Below, one piece after another: positions 15,875-24,311 of a DNA stretch of 64,000 nt. Source of the stretch: Gammaproteobacteria bacterium UBA2679. Lineage in GTDB: Bacteria > Pseudomonadota > Gammaproteobacteria > Pseudomonadales > Oleiphilaceae. The stretch lies in contig DEMD01000016.1 of the NCBI GenBank assembly GCA_002354735.1, positions 1 through 64,000 on the forward strand, in the 5' to 3' direction. The position numbers and the translations under genes are program-made. The notes beneath the pieces are model-generated. The model searched no databases, had not been told where the DNA came from, and worked only from the letters and a program-made list of their open reading frames with translations. Positions within the stretch are counted from its first letter, which is position 1. Each line of letters opens with the position of its first letter.

Positions 15875-16336
15875 ATGGAAATACAACTCGACAATCTGCA
15901 AGGCCGGGCAATAGCCGAATTTCTCCAGCAGCATATCGAAGATATGAAGGCTACGTCGCCGCCAGAGAGCAAGCATGCGCTGGATATTGAGGGATTGCGG
16001 GCGCCAGAAATCTCTTTCTGGACGGTCTATAGCGGTGCTGAGCTGGTAGCCTGCGGAGCGCTCAAGGAAATTGATCCATTTCACGGTGAAGTGAAATCGA
16101 TGAGAGTGCATGCGTCTGCACGAGGTACCAGTATCGGCTCCAAACTGCTCAGGCATTTAGTTGAGGTAGCGAAGAACAGGCGCTACCGAGCCCTCATGCT
16201 TGAAACCGGCTCGATGGCATTCTTCCAACCTGCCCGAAACCTTTACCTGAAGCATGGCTTCGCCTATTGCGGGCCATTCGGGCCCTACGAAGAAGACCCA
16301 AACAGTGTTTTCATGGTCCTGCATCTTGAGAACTGA
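15875..16336 (+). CDS. GNAT family N-acetyltransferase
   Basis: A 153-residue GNAT. FWTVYSGAELVACGALKEID is strand 3/4, VKSMRVHASARGTSIGSKLL includes the acetyl-CoA loop R-G-T-S-I-G, and FFQPARNLYLKHGFAYCGPF is the C-terminal part. The arrangement fits the small PhnO/YafP-like enzymes. It is followed 20 bases later by a MAPEG gene. Confidence 0.85.
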   Translation: MEIQLDNLQGRAIAEFLQQHIEDMKATSPPESKHALDIEGLRAPEISFWTVYSGAELVACGALKEIDPFHGEVKSMRVHASARGTSIGSKLLRHLVEVAKNRRYRALMLETGSMAFFQPARNLYLKHGFAYCGPFGPYEEDPNSVFMVLHLEN

Positions 16337-16356
16337 CAAGCGTGGAAGGAAATAAC

Positions 16357-16779
16357 ATGGATCAGGCACAATACTGGTACGCAGTCGCCACAGTGCTGCT
16401 GTTCTTCAAGATGTTCGCGATCTCTGCCTACCAGGGGTTTCATCGGATCACGAAGCTGACCTTCAAGACGCCCGAAGATGCAGCCCTGGTCGGTCGAAAG
16501 GTCGCCGAAGACGAGTTGCCGCAAGTGCAGAGAGCGGCGAAAGCCTGGCTGAATGACCTCGAGAACATTCCCATTTTTCTCGCACTGGGCGTCGCTTATA
16601 TTTGGGTTGGCGCCTCCCCGGATATGGCCATCTGGCTCTTCATGGGTTTCACCGGAGCCCGCTATTTGCATACCTTGAGTTATCTGATGGGTTTGCAGCC
16701 TTGGCGAACGCTGGCGTATACCGTCGGCGTGCTGTGCATGTTCATCATGAGCATTCTGATTCTCCTGGCACTTCCCTAG
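16357..16779 (+). CDS. MAPEG family membrane protein
   Basis: A 140-residue protein with four transmembrane helices. AYQGFHRITKLTFKTPEDA and the conserved loop QRAAKAWLNDLENIPIFLAL, with its Arg, Asn, Glu and Asn pattern, identify the MAPEG superfamily (membrane-associated eicosanoid/glutathione metabolism). GARYLHTLSYL is the third conserved segment. Bacterial members have glutathione-transferase or peroxidase-like activity. ATG at 16357 follows GGAAGGAAA. Confidence 0.88.
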   Translation: MDQAQYWYAVATVLLFFKMFAISAYQGFHRITKLTFKTPEDAALVGRKVAEDELPQVQRAAKAWLNDLENIPIFLALGVAYIWVGASPDMAIWLFMGFTGARYLHTLSYLMGLQPWRTLAYTVGVLCMFIMSILILLALP

Positions 16780-16863
16780 CCATTACAACGAAAACGACAC
16801 ACAATTTGCGCTACGCCACAGTTTCCAACTGTGCCGGACTACACACACATTGCAGGAGGCATC

Positions 16864-17250
16864 GTGATAGTCATCTACGGAATCAGGGAATACCTGAACC
16901 CAATCAAAGCCCGACTCTCCCAGGTCATTCACGACTGCATGCAGTCTATTCTTGGCATGCCGGAGGACAAGCGGGCTCATCGTCTCATCCCCATGGACGC
17001 TGAGGATTTCTTCTATCCCGGCGGCAGAACGCCCGCCTATACCGTCATTGAGATCAACATGATGCAGGGCCGCGCTGCGGAGACCCAAAAGGCCCTGATC
17101 AAGGCCTTGTTCAGCAAGATCGAGTCAGACCTCGGCATCTCACCCACAGATGTCGAGATAACTATAAAAGAGCAACCCGCTCACTGCTGGGGATTCCGGG
17201 GCATGACCGGGGATGAGGCACGAGATCTTAAATACTCAGTAAATGTCTAA
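16864..17250 (+). CDS. Tautomerase family protein
   Basis: A 128-residue protein of the tautomerase/MIF-like superfamily. IVIYGIREYLNPIKARLSQV, MPEDKRAHRLIPM, AYTVIEINMMQGR and the final PAHCWGFRGMTGDEA match a well-populated family branch. GTG at 16864 has GCAGGAGG five bases upstream, the best start signal available. With that start the mature N-terminus is Ile or Val, not the catalytic Pro1 of active tautomerases. Starting at the GTG at 16831 would give Met-Pro, but ten residues too early. Confidence 0.8.
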   Translation: MIVIYGIREYLNPIKARLSQVIHDCMQSILGMPEDKRAHRLIPMDAEDFFYPGGRTPAYTVIEINMMQGRAAETQKALIKALFSKIESDLGISPTDVEITIKEQPAHCWGFRGMTGDEARDLKYSVNV

Positions 17251-17289
17251 TCAGTCCGTCAGAAAATTATCAAACACGGAGGGATTAGA

Positions 17290-17907
17290 ATGAGTAGAGC
17301 TTATATCTGTTGTGTATTTTCAGCGCTGGTACTGGCCAGCTGTGGAGGCGGCGGTGGATCAAGTGGTCCAAAAGCACCCAACGAGGTGCCCAGGACTCCG
17401 CAAAACACATCAACTGGGCCAGTCGAGATCCGATTCACAGGCGCACCTTTGGAGCCTGAGACTGCGAACATTGGGACTGGAATGCCAGAGCGTGAATTCG
17501 ATGTGGGGCATACTCTAAGTGTCTGGTGGGAGGCCTATGGTTATACTGCCGACGGTAGTCCCGCTGAAGGCTCATTCATTTACGATAGTGAAGTCTATCT
17601 CAGCGAAAACGACACCCTTGAACCGGATGACAAGCTGCTGTTTTCCATGGAGTGCCTGGCCCCATCATCCGGTAACCAGGAGTATGCTTGCAGTCAGTAC
17701 GCCAGCTTCCGGTGTGACTACGAAAGCGGCTTGAGCCTCAGTTGTCTTAGTTTGCCTCTGGATCATCCAGTCGGATTCAAGGACAAAAGAATCGATCTAT
17801 CTGATTTCCTGAATATAGTCCCGAAAACTGCCAACATCATTTACAAGGTGTGTCTGAACGAAACCGAGGTGTGTGATCTCGCGACTACGCAAATCGTTCT
17901 GAATTGA
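17290..17907 (+). CDS. Putative lipoprotein, unknown function
   Basis: A 205-residue exported protein. The signal peptide MSRAYICCVFSALVLASC ends in a lipobox (LASC) and is followed by a run of five glycines, typical of outer-membrane lipoproteins. The mature part is acidic and has no family I recognise. Cysteines at LFSMECLAP, YACSQYASFRCDY and SLSCL suggest disulfides. GGAGGG stands before the ATG. Confidence 0.75.
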   Translation: MSRAYICCVFSALVLASCGGGGGSSGPKAPNEVPRTPQNTSTGPVEIRFTGAPLEPETANIGTGMPEREFDVGHTLSVWWEAYGYTADGSPAEGSFIYDSEVYLSENDTLEPDDKLLFSMECLAPSSGNQEYACSQYASFRCDYESGLSLSCLSLPLDHPVGFKDKRIDLSDFLNIVPKTANIIYKVCLNETEVCDLATTQIVLN

Positions 17908-17986
17908 GCAGAGCAGTTGTTCTCGCATGTATGTTTTCTCCCTACAAACGCCAGTCGCTTACCGCGGCCTTCGCTGAGATGAATCG

Positions 17987-18988
17987 ATGTCCCATATGTC
18001 CCCAGAATTAATCGCAGAGCTCGACCACGCAGTCACCAAAAGAAACCTGCAATGCGTCGCTGAAGAAATACGGAAAAACGCCACAGAGTGCTACGCCTTG
18101 ATCGCAGAAGGCAATGACGATTACTCGACCATAGGCAATACACGCTTTGGAGGGGACCCAGACCTACCGAGCGATATAAGATGGCCGAGTGTCGACTACG
18201 ACGGCGAGGAAAGGTTCTGCAATTTCATCGCGCAGATAAACTTTGCCGAGTTGCCGCCGCTCGCAAGTGAGACCGGGCTACCGTCGCATGGCATTCTGTA
18301 TCTGTTCGTGCGTGACATGGACTGCGCAGCCTGGCCAGTTGATCTTGAGGCCCGTTATTTTGAGGGCGCTCTGGAGACCCTGTCTCGAACGCAATCGCCT
18401 GATCCTGACTCACTACTCGATGAGTATCTGGTCGACCTGATTCCCCAGCGGATCCGGGCGGTGCCAGCAGTGTCGCTCGCAAATTATCGTAAACAGTTTC
18501 GCCAGCACATCGAGGAAAACGTGCGCGAAATCGATGGTGAAGATGGTGATTCACGCCGGTTCGATTTGGACTGTGACCTGAATCGTGAAGGTCAGATCGG
18601 TCAGCTACTGGGATTTGCTAACGCGGGTGACGAACGTAAAAATCTATACCGCCAGGTCGCGCTCTCGCAGCTGGGAAAGCGTCATCTGGATGATTGCGAC
18701 TACTGGGACTCGATGGAGGAATATGAGGCCGATATCGAGAAATGGCAGAACAACGAGCAGCTCGTGAAAAACTACCAGGGGATGAGAGAAGGGGTGGAAT
18801 GGTTGACGTCGAATCGAGAGATGATTGCCGACGAGGTGGATCAGTGGCGTTTGCTATTCCAGCTGCAGTCGAACTCGCAGATGAATCTGAACATCAACGA
18901 CGCTGATCCGTTGTATGTGTTCATCAAGCACACCGACCTGATGAATCGCAACTTTTCCGATATTGCCGGTGAGGTGACCCAAGGCTAG
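17987..18988 (+). CDS. YwqG/DUF1963 family protein
   Basis: A 333-residue DUF1963 protein. The diagnostic elements are GNTRFGGDPDLPSDIRWP, FCNFIAQINFAELPP and GILYLFV near the N-terminus, and LLFQLQSNSQMNLNINDADP near the C-terminus. The family is common in bacteria and has no known activity. There is no signal peptide. The middle region (about residues 150-260) is acidic and helical. ATG at 17987 is used, with a second in-frame ATG nine bases on. Confidence 0.85.
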   Translation: MSHMSPELIAELDHAVTKRNLQCVAEEIRKNATECYALIAEGNDDYSTIGNTRFGGDPDLPSDIRWPSVDYDGEERFCNFIAQINFAELPPLASETGLPSHGILYLFVRDMDCAAWPVDLEARYFEGALETLSRTQSPDPDSLLDEYLVDLIPQRIRAVPAVSLANYRKQFRQHIEENVREIDGEDGDSRRFDLDCDLNREGQIGQLLGFANAGDERKNLYRQVALSQLGKRHLDDCDYWDSMEEYEADIEKWQNNEQLVKNYQGMREGVEWLTSNREMIADEVDQWRLLFQLQSNSQMNLNINDADPLYVFIKHTDLMNRNFSDIAGEVTQG

Positions 18989-19105
18989 GCAAGCCGCCAG
19001 GTCAGTGTCGTCAGTCCATAGTTCTAGAACGAAACCCCAGGCGCCTCGCCGGATCCAGCAGTCTGGCGGCGTGCTGAGCTAAATCCTTCCAACGGAGTAC
19101 CAGCT

Positions 19106-20083
19106 TTGACTTTCAATTGGGGCCTCATAGGCCCAGGGCGGATAGCCGAGAAGTTCGCTCAGGCGATGCAAGCCGAAGGCGTTGGTACGCTGAAGGCCGT
19201 CGCCAGCCGAAATGCTGAGCGTAGTCGCGCGTTTGCTGAAAAATATCATATCGAAACCGCCTACGACGAGTATGAAAAGCTCTACCAGGATGACAGTCTC
19301 GATGGGATCTATATTGCCACCTTGCATAACTTTCATCTCGAACAGGCGCTGGCGGCGATAGCCTGCGGCAAACATCTTCTGGTCGAAAAGCCCCTCACGG
19401 TCACCGCTGCCGATTCAGAGCGCCTGTTCGCTGCTGCGAGGGCAAAGGGCGTGTTTGTGATGGAGTCGATGTGGACATTGTTCCTGCCGGTCTGCGAGCA
19501 GGCCGCCAAGTGGTTGGTAGCGGAAGCGATCGGTGAGGTTCGCACTCTGACATCCTCCTTTGGCTTTGTTGTGCCGCGTAACACTGACGACCGCCTGTTG
19601 AGTCCCGGTCTGGCTGGCGGCGTTTTACTCGATATGGGCATCTATACCGTCGCCACCTCGCAGTGGTTCATGCAGGCCTATCCGGAGAAGATCGTGTCCC
19701 AGGTCCGGCTCGGCGCGACCGGGGTCGATGAAACTTGTGCCATCCAGCTGCATTACCCCAACCGCAAAGTCAGCCACTTGCTCTGCAGCTTTGAGAACAA
19801 ATACGACAACGATCTGATCGTTCAGGGGAGCAGGGGTCGAATCGTCTTACCCAGTAATTTTTGGGAAGCGGAAAAGATCAGTCTGATAGGTGCGGACGGC
19901 AGCGTGCAGACGGTAGATTGCCCCTTCGAGCTCAACGGCTTTGAGTATCAGATCCGTCATGTGGTCAATCGCATCGCAACGGGGAAACTCGAAAGCGAGC
20001 TGATGACTCATGAGCGCACCTTGGCCAATCAGCGCATTATGGACGCGGTTCGGCGCGAGGCGGGACTGCTCGCCGCTGGATAA
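19106..20083 (+). CDS. Gfo/Idh/MocA family oxidoreductase
   Basis: An NAD(P)-dependent sugar-type dehydrogenase. The Rossmann start is NWGLIGPGRIAEKFAQAM, the EKP motif is present in GKHLLVEKPLTVTA, and GGVLLDMGIYTV carries the conserved GG-x-x-x-D-x-G segment. The length (325) fits trans-1,2-dihydrobenzene-1,2-diol dehydrogenase-like members. The start is a TTG with CGGAG about ten bases upstream, and no ATG or GTG is available at the N-terminus. Confidence 0.88.
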   Translation: MTFNWGLIGPGRIAEKFAQAMQAEGVGTLKAVASRNAERSRAFAEKYHIETAYDEYEKLYQDDSLDGIYIATLHNFHLEQALAAIACGKHLLVEKPLTVTAADSERLFAAARAKGVFVMESMWTLFLPVCEQAAKWLVAEAIGEVRTLTSSFGFVVPRNTDDRLLSPGLAGGVLLDMGIYTVATSQWFMQAYPEKIVSQVRLGATGVDETCAIQLHYPNRKVSHLLCSFENKYDNDLIVQGSRGRIVLPSNFWEAEKISLIGADGSVQTVDCPFELNGFEYQIRHVVNRIATGKLESELMTHERTLANQRIMDAVRREAGLLAAG

Positions 20084-20100
20084 TCGGTAAGTCCGTGACG

Positions 20101-20709
20101 CTAGAACGAAGATCCGGGTGTCTCCAGAAAGGCCTGCTCTTCTGCTGTCGACTCGCGCTCCAACACCTCGTTCCGATGCGGATAGCGCCCAAATCGATCG
20201 ATGATGTCCTTGTGGCGCTGCTCAAACTTGAAGTTGTACTCAAGCCCAGGCTGGGCGAATAGCCGCATGGCCTCTTCGTGAATGACCGCAGACTCGCTAT
20301 GCATGTACGGCATGTAGAGGAAGCTACGCAGCTGAGGCTCAAGTTGCTGGTCCGCCTGCTGCTGAACAGCCTGCTGGGCAAGGGCGAGCGCCAATGGGTC
20401 AGCGTCAAAGGCGTGGGGAGAATCGCGATACAGGTTCCTGGCGAACTGGTCGAGCAGAATGATTTCGGCCAATCGTCCCAAGGCATTCAGTTCGGCATTG
20501 CCGGCCTCTCGCCAGTGCCAGCACTCACATCGCCGCGCCTGCTCGTGCAGCGCACCAAAGCGCTTGCGAATGTTGTCGTCGAGTTGCTTGCTCTTCTTGA
20601 ACCAGTCTTTCTCGGTAAGTTCGTCGAACCAGAAGGCGAGTACGCTGATAGCTTCCTTTGGTAAGCCATCAGCGCGTTGTGCAATCGTTTTTGAGGTGGG
20701 CGTTGTCAT
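20101..20709 (-). CDS. DUF924 family protein
   Basis: A 202-residue cytoplasmic helical protein. VLAFWFDE near residue 23, the core LAEIILLDQFARNLYRDSPH, FLYMPYMHSES and the RFGRYPHRNEVL end are all hallmarks of DUF924, a TPR-like fold with no known reaction. It lies four bases downstream of the LysE gene stop on the same strand and so probably belongs to the DUF1127-LysE-DUF924 transcript. Confidence 0.88.
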   Translation of the reverse strand: MTTPTSKTIAQRADGLPKEAISVLAFWFDELTEKDWFKKSKQLDDNIRKRFGALHEQARRCECWHWREAGNAELNALGRLAEIILLDQFARNLYRDSPHAFDADPLALALAQQAVQQQADQQLEPQLRSFLYMPYMHSESAVIHEEAMRLFAQPGLEYNFKFEQRHKDIIDRFGRYPHRNEVLERESTAEEQAFLETPGSSF

Positions 20710-20712
20710 GCC

Positions 20713-21321
20713 CTATACGATAGTGATTACCGACGCCACGAGCAAGACTGCCATGGTCCAGTTGAACATTCTGCGCTTCACAGGGTCTGCCAACAGCTTG
20801 CGTAGCGAGTACCCGAAAACCAGCCAGATCGCCACGCAGGGATGCGCACAGACCAGCATGACAGTGGCAATGACCGCGACCTGCACGAATAGTGACTGAT
20901 CACCCGTCGTGAAGGCTGCTATCGCCCCGATCGAAATGATCCAGGCCTTGGGATTGACCCACTGGAACAGTACCGCCTGAAAGAAGGTGAGCGGTGTACC
21001 TAGCGTGACGACGTCCGCCTCGGCATCAGGCCGTACTGGCGCAGCCGCATTGGCGATTTTCCACGCCAGGAACAGCAGATAGCCGACGCCGAGAATCTTC
21101 ACGCCGGTATGAAGCCAGGCATATTCCGAGAACAGGGCGCCAAGCCCCATGCCCACTGAAAACACAAGCACTGCCGTACCAATACAGATACCGAAGAAGT
21201 GCGGCAGTGAACGGCGGATGCCGTAGTTGAGGCCTGAGGTCATGATCATGATGTTGTTGGGGCCTGGTGTCCCCGTCATTGTTATCGCAAACAACACGAT
21301 CGCCAGCAGTGTCTCCGTCAT
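20713..21321 (-). CDS. LysE family amino-acid exporter
   Basis: A 202-residue inner-membrane protein with six hydrophobic helices. The N-terminal GTPGPNNIMIMTSGLNYG is the family signature. The ATG at 21321 (MTETLLAIVLF) is chosen because it begins at the first helix and starts four bases after the stop of the small DUF1127 gene. It probably exports an amino acid or similar solute. A MocR-type regulator is transcribed in the opposite direction upstream and is the likely controller. Confidence 0.88.
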   Translation of the reverse strand: MTETLLAIVLFAITMTGTPGPNNIMIMTSGLNYGIRRSLPHFFGICIGTAVLVFSVGMGLGALFSEYAWLHTGVKILGVGYLLFLAWKIANAAAPVRPDAEADVVTLGTPLTFFQAVLFQWVNPKAWIISIGAIAAFTTGDQSLFVQVAVIATVMLVCAHPCVAIWLVFGYSLRKLLADPVKRRMFNWTMAVLLVASVITIV

Positions 21322-21325
21322 CGGA

Positions 21326-21496
21326 TCAATCGACCCAGAACGGCTTGGACAATTCGTGCTTTCGCGCCAGCGCGTCGATACCGATGTCATTGAGCAGGTG
21401 CTCAGGCAACCTGGCCAGCTCTCTCCGGCTACGCTGAGTCTGGACCCAGTGACGAAGGGTAGTGAAGTGTGGAATCAAGCGTCGTATACGTGGCAT
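21326..21496 (-). CDS. DUF1127 small protein
   Basis: A 56-residue gene read from the minus strand. The protein starts MPRIRRLIPHFTTLRHWV and ends with SRRELARLPEHLLNDIGID and KPFW. The RRELARL-x-x-HLL-x-DIG motif and KPFW end are the DUF1127 (YjiS-like) signature, a family of small proteins linked in some bacteria to RNA binding and stress or phosphate response. A strong ribosome-binding site, GAGGAG, lies seven bases before the ATG. The LysE gene starts four bases after its stop, so it leads the operon. Confidence 0.85.
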   Translation of the reverse strand: MPRIRRLIPHFTTLRHWVQTQRSRRELARLPEHLLNDIGIDALARKHELSKPFWVD

Positions 21497-21581
21497 GTCT
21501 GGATCTCCTCTGTTAGTGAACCGTAGATCAAGGATAGACCTGTCAATTGATTCGTAACAGATGTAGAGTAACGATATTGTG

Positions 21582-21663
21582 ACCGGTACAGATTGTTAAG
21601 CGTGTAAACTGTGCTGGTCATCTTCTGACCATCTGTATCGGTCTGATGTATAACTGTACCGGT
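21582..21663. promoter_or_regulatory. Candidate MocR operator sites in a divergent promoter
   Basis: Three copies of one ten-base element lie between the divergent DUF1127 and MocR genes. CTGTACCGGT is at 21654-21663, CTGTATCGGT at 21633-21642 (direct repeat, 21 bases apart, two helical turns), and the inverse ACCGGTACAG at 21582-21591. MocR regulators commonly bind direct repeats next to their own start and the neighbouring gene. Binding is inferred, the repeats are seen. Confidence 0.55.
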
Positions 21664-21688
21664 ATGCACGTGCCACGGTGAATCTGTT

Positions 21689-23131
21689 ATGGAATCCAAC
21701 CTCTACTCGAAGATTGCTGAACACGTCCGCGACCAGATTCGCCACGGCCTTTTCGACGTTGGAGATAAGTTGCCATCGGTGCGAGTGCTTGCGAAACAGC
21801 AGCAAGTCAGCATTGCCACCGTCAACAGCGCCTATACCCTGCTCGAGAGCCGTGGCCTCATCGAATCGCGACCGAAGTCTGGCTATTACGTACTGCGAGC
21901 CACTGAAGACAAGCTCAAGCAGCCGACACAGATTCGCAGCCTGCCGAAGCCACGCCCGGCCAACATTTCCCAACTCATCATGCAGGTTCAGCGAGATGCG
22001 GCCGCCCGTAACGGGCTGACCATGAGTTCGGCCATACCCAACCTCGATTTTCCAATCGTGGGGCAGCTGAAAAAGACCTACACGAGAATCGCCCGCCAAC
22101 GCGGCTATCTGGGCAACGGCTATGATGCCCCTGAAGGCCTGCCGGCATTCAGGCAGCAGATCGCACGGCGCGCCATCGACGCAGGTGTGTTCGTTTCGCC
22201 AGACGAGATCATCACCACTGCTGGCTGTCAGAATGCGATGGCCCTGTGCCTGCAGGTGCTGACCAAGCCTGGTGATATCGTGGCGGTCGAATCCCCTGCG
22301 TATTACGGCCTGCTGCAGCTCATTCAGGCTTATGGCCTGCGTGCAATGGAGATTCCATCTCATCCGCAGACTGGCATGAGCCTGGAAGCCTTGAAGCTCG
22401 CCTTGCATGAGTGGCCGGTGAAGGCCGTCATGACCGTGGGCACCTTTTCCAATCCGATGGGCACGCTCATGCCGGATGAGCATAAGCGGGAGCTGGTAGC
22501 TTTGCTGGAGAGACATGATGTCGCGCTGGTTGAGGATGACATCTATGGTGAACTGCAGTTCGGCGAGATTCGCCCAAAAGCCATCAAGGCCTACGATGAG
22601 GGTGGGCGCGTGTTGTTGTGCTCGTCATTGTCAAAAACGGTGGATCCGCAGTTGCGACTCGGTTGGGTCATGCCTGGCCGTTATCTGGATCAGATCACCC
22701 ATCAGAAGTTCGTCAACTCAATTGCGAGTCCGTCGTTGCCGCAACTGGTCATGACTGAAATTCTTTCGCAGGGCGCATTCGACAAGCACCTCCGGCTGGC
22801 GCGGGAAACCTATCGTCATCGCTTCGATAGACTAACAGAGCTGGTAAACGAGCATTTCCCGTCAGCCACCAGAATGTCCAAGCCGCAGGGTGGGCTTGTC
22901 GCCTGGTTGGAGCTGCCGAAGATCATCGACGCCACCGCGCTCTACCATAAAGCGCATGATCACGGCATTCTCTTCGCGCCCGGCGAAATGTTCTCGGTAT
23001 CAGGACACTACAGAAACTGCATGCGCCTGAGCTATGCACAGGGCTGGAGCCGCGAACGGGAACATGCCATCGCGCTGCTCGGGCACTGGGTCAGTGAGCT
23101 GGCTCGTAGTCCCAGTCATTCTGCTGCCTGA
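21689..23131 (+). CDS. MocR-type GntR/aminotransferase regulator
   Basis: A 480-residue chimera. The N-terminal winged helix (residues 5-75) has QIRHGLFDVGDKLPSVRVLA and VNSAYTLLESRGLIESRPKS. A linker leads to a fold-type I aminotransferase domain (about 110-470) with GNGYDAPEGLPAFRQQIA, the Asn-Pro of GTFSNPMGT, DDIYGEL and the PLP-lysine segment SSLSKTVDPQLRLGW. It should sense an amino acid or vitamin B6 compound and control itself and the divergent LysE operon. The last 41 bases overlap the convergent lipoprotein gene. Confidence 0.92.
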   Translation: MESNLYSKIAEHVRDQIRHGLFDVGDKLPSVRVLAKQQQVSIATVNSAYTLLESRGLIESRPKSGYYVLRATEDKLKQPTQIRSLPKPRPANISQLIMQVQRDAAARNGLTMSSAIPNLDFPIVGQLKKTYTRIARQRGYLGNGYDAPEGLPAFRQQIARRAIDAGVFVSPDEIITTAGCQNAMALCLQVLTKPGDIVAVESPAYYGLLQLIQAYGLRAMEIPSHPQTGMSLEALKLALHEWPVKAVMTVGTFSNPMGTLMPDEHKRELVALLERHDVALVEDDIYGELQFGEIRPKAIKAYDEGGRVLLCSSLSKTVDPQLRLGWVMPGRYLDQITHQKFVNSIASPSLPQLVMTEILSQGAFDKHLRLARETYRHRFDRLTELVNEHFPSATRMSKPQGGLVAWLELPKIIDATALYHKAHDHGILFAPGEMFSVSGHYRNCMRLSYAQGWSREREHAIALLGHWVSELARSPSHSAA

Positions 23132-23633
23132 GCTCCAGCGAGTCTTCGATTTCCTGGAGACGGTAGGGGCGCAGCGGCCGAAAGGCGAACTCGGCGTAGA
23201 TCACCGCGCTTTTCTGTGACTGACTGATGAACAGCTCCTGCCCCAGTACGGTCACCTCACCCTTGCGCAATACGAAGGGCGTGCTGGTGACGAAGGAAGA
23301 CTGACGCTCCCCCGTAGAACGTAAATGCGGGTCCACCTGGCGGGTGATGCCTGTGATGATGTAGCGCCCCGGTGGAATCGAGGTGATGAGCTGATAGCTG
23401 TCGGCGTTCAGGTCGACGATGATCGGTTCGGCCAGCTTCTGCCAATCGTTCATCGACAGGGAATACTCCGTGAGTTCCAGCTCGTAGCGACCGCCCCAAC
23501 CACTGAACGATTCGTTGGCGCTGACGAGTGGCAGTACCAGGACGCTCTTCGTACGGTCTCGCTCGGGCAAGCTGCTACAGGCTGCAAGCAAGACGATAGC
23601 CACTGCCAGCAGGGCGCTGAGGTATGAAGGCAT
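23091..23633 (-). CDS. Putative lipoprotein
   Basis: A 180-residue lipoprotein. The signal MPSYLSALLAVAIVLLAAC ends in the lipobox LAAC, followed by SSLPERD. The mature part is beta-rich, with SIPPGRYIITGITRQV resembling the DUF2846-like domains of bacterial surface lipoproteins. I assign no role. It is downstream of the DUF1439 lipoprotein by six bases, so the two form an operon. Its 3' end overlaps the end of the mocR-type gene on the other strand. Confidence 0.72.
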   Translation of the reverse strand: MPSYLSALLAVAIVLLAACSSLPERDRTKSVLVLPLVSANESFSGWGGRYELELTEYSLSMNDWQKLAEPIIVDLNADSYQLITSIPPGRYIITGITRQVDPHLRSTGERQSSFVTSTPFVLRKGEVTVLGQELFISQSQKSAVIYAEFAFRPLRPYRLQEIEDSLELRQQNDWDYEPAH

Positions 23634-23639
23634 GGTGGT

Positions 23640-24203
23640 TCAGTCCGAGTCGGGTACGAGGGTCAGCTTGCCCTGCAGCACCTGGATCTGCATCGCTTTC
23701 AGACTGGTGAGCCGGCCCGCCACAGAGTCCGGATCGAGCCGATAGACCGGCACCTGTTCGAGATACTGGGTTACCACGGCCATGATCTGTCTGGTTACGG
23801 GCTTGAGATCCTGCTTGATGAACGGCAACTGCAGATTGGCGTCGTTCAGTGCAAAGCGCCGGACGTAAATAGCCTTCTCCTCGTTATCGAACACTGGTGT
23901 GCCTTCGATATCCAATACGAAGTCTGCCGGAATGCTGGCGAGCAGCGCGTTCACCGATGCCGTGCCACCAAGCTTGAGACGAATGACCTCACGGCCTTCC
24001 GGTCCTATATCGACATCAGCTTCATTGACCTTGAGCCCAAGTGGCGAGCCCGATTTCAGCTGTTGGCGATCAAACTCCTGAAGGGTTTCAAGCAGATACC
24101 CCTTAAGCTCGTCTTCGCCGATGGTATAAGGGCTTATTGAAGCGCAACTCGCAAGTAGTGCTGCCAATGAGATCAGGACGGTGCGGAACATGACAGGAAT
24201 CAT
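23640..24203 (-). CDS. DUF1439 lipoprotein (YceB-like)
   Basis: A DUF1439 protein similar in plan to Escherichia coli YceB. After the lipobox LASC the mature chain begins ASISPYTIGEDELKGYLLE. LDIEGTPVFDNEEKAIYVRR and LKPVTRQIMAVVTQYLEQVP then VYRLDP are family features. The protein is probably anchored in the outer membrane. The start at 24203 (MIPVMFRTVLISL) gives a compact signal peptide. An ATG at 24191 is equally possible, and upstream in-frame codons add a non-signal extension. Confidence 0.82.
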   Translation of the reverse strand: MIPVMFRTVLISLAALLASCASISPYTIGEDELKGYLLETLQEFDRQQLKSGSPLGLKVNEADVDIGPEGREVIRLKLGGTASVNALLASIPADFVLDIEGTPVFDNEEKAIYVRRFALNDANLQLPFIKQDLKPVTRQIMAVVTQYLEQVPVYRLDPDSVAGRLTSLKAMQIQVLQGKLTLVPDSD

Positions 24204-24311
24204 AAAATAAACTGGCCTTTTTGGCAGACGGTAATATTGTCTTAACATGATTTCTTTTTAGTGTTATCTAAGTTAGTGTTTCCATGCAAAACTTCGATGG
24301 AGTTGCAGCGT

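Noticed and set aside
21596..22516. 306-residue minus-strand open frame
   Set aside because: Lies entirely inside the MocR gene and its promoter region. Low-complexity, His/Arg-rich antisense frame without a family match.
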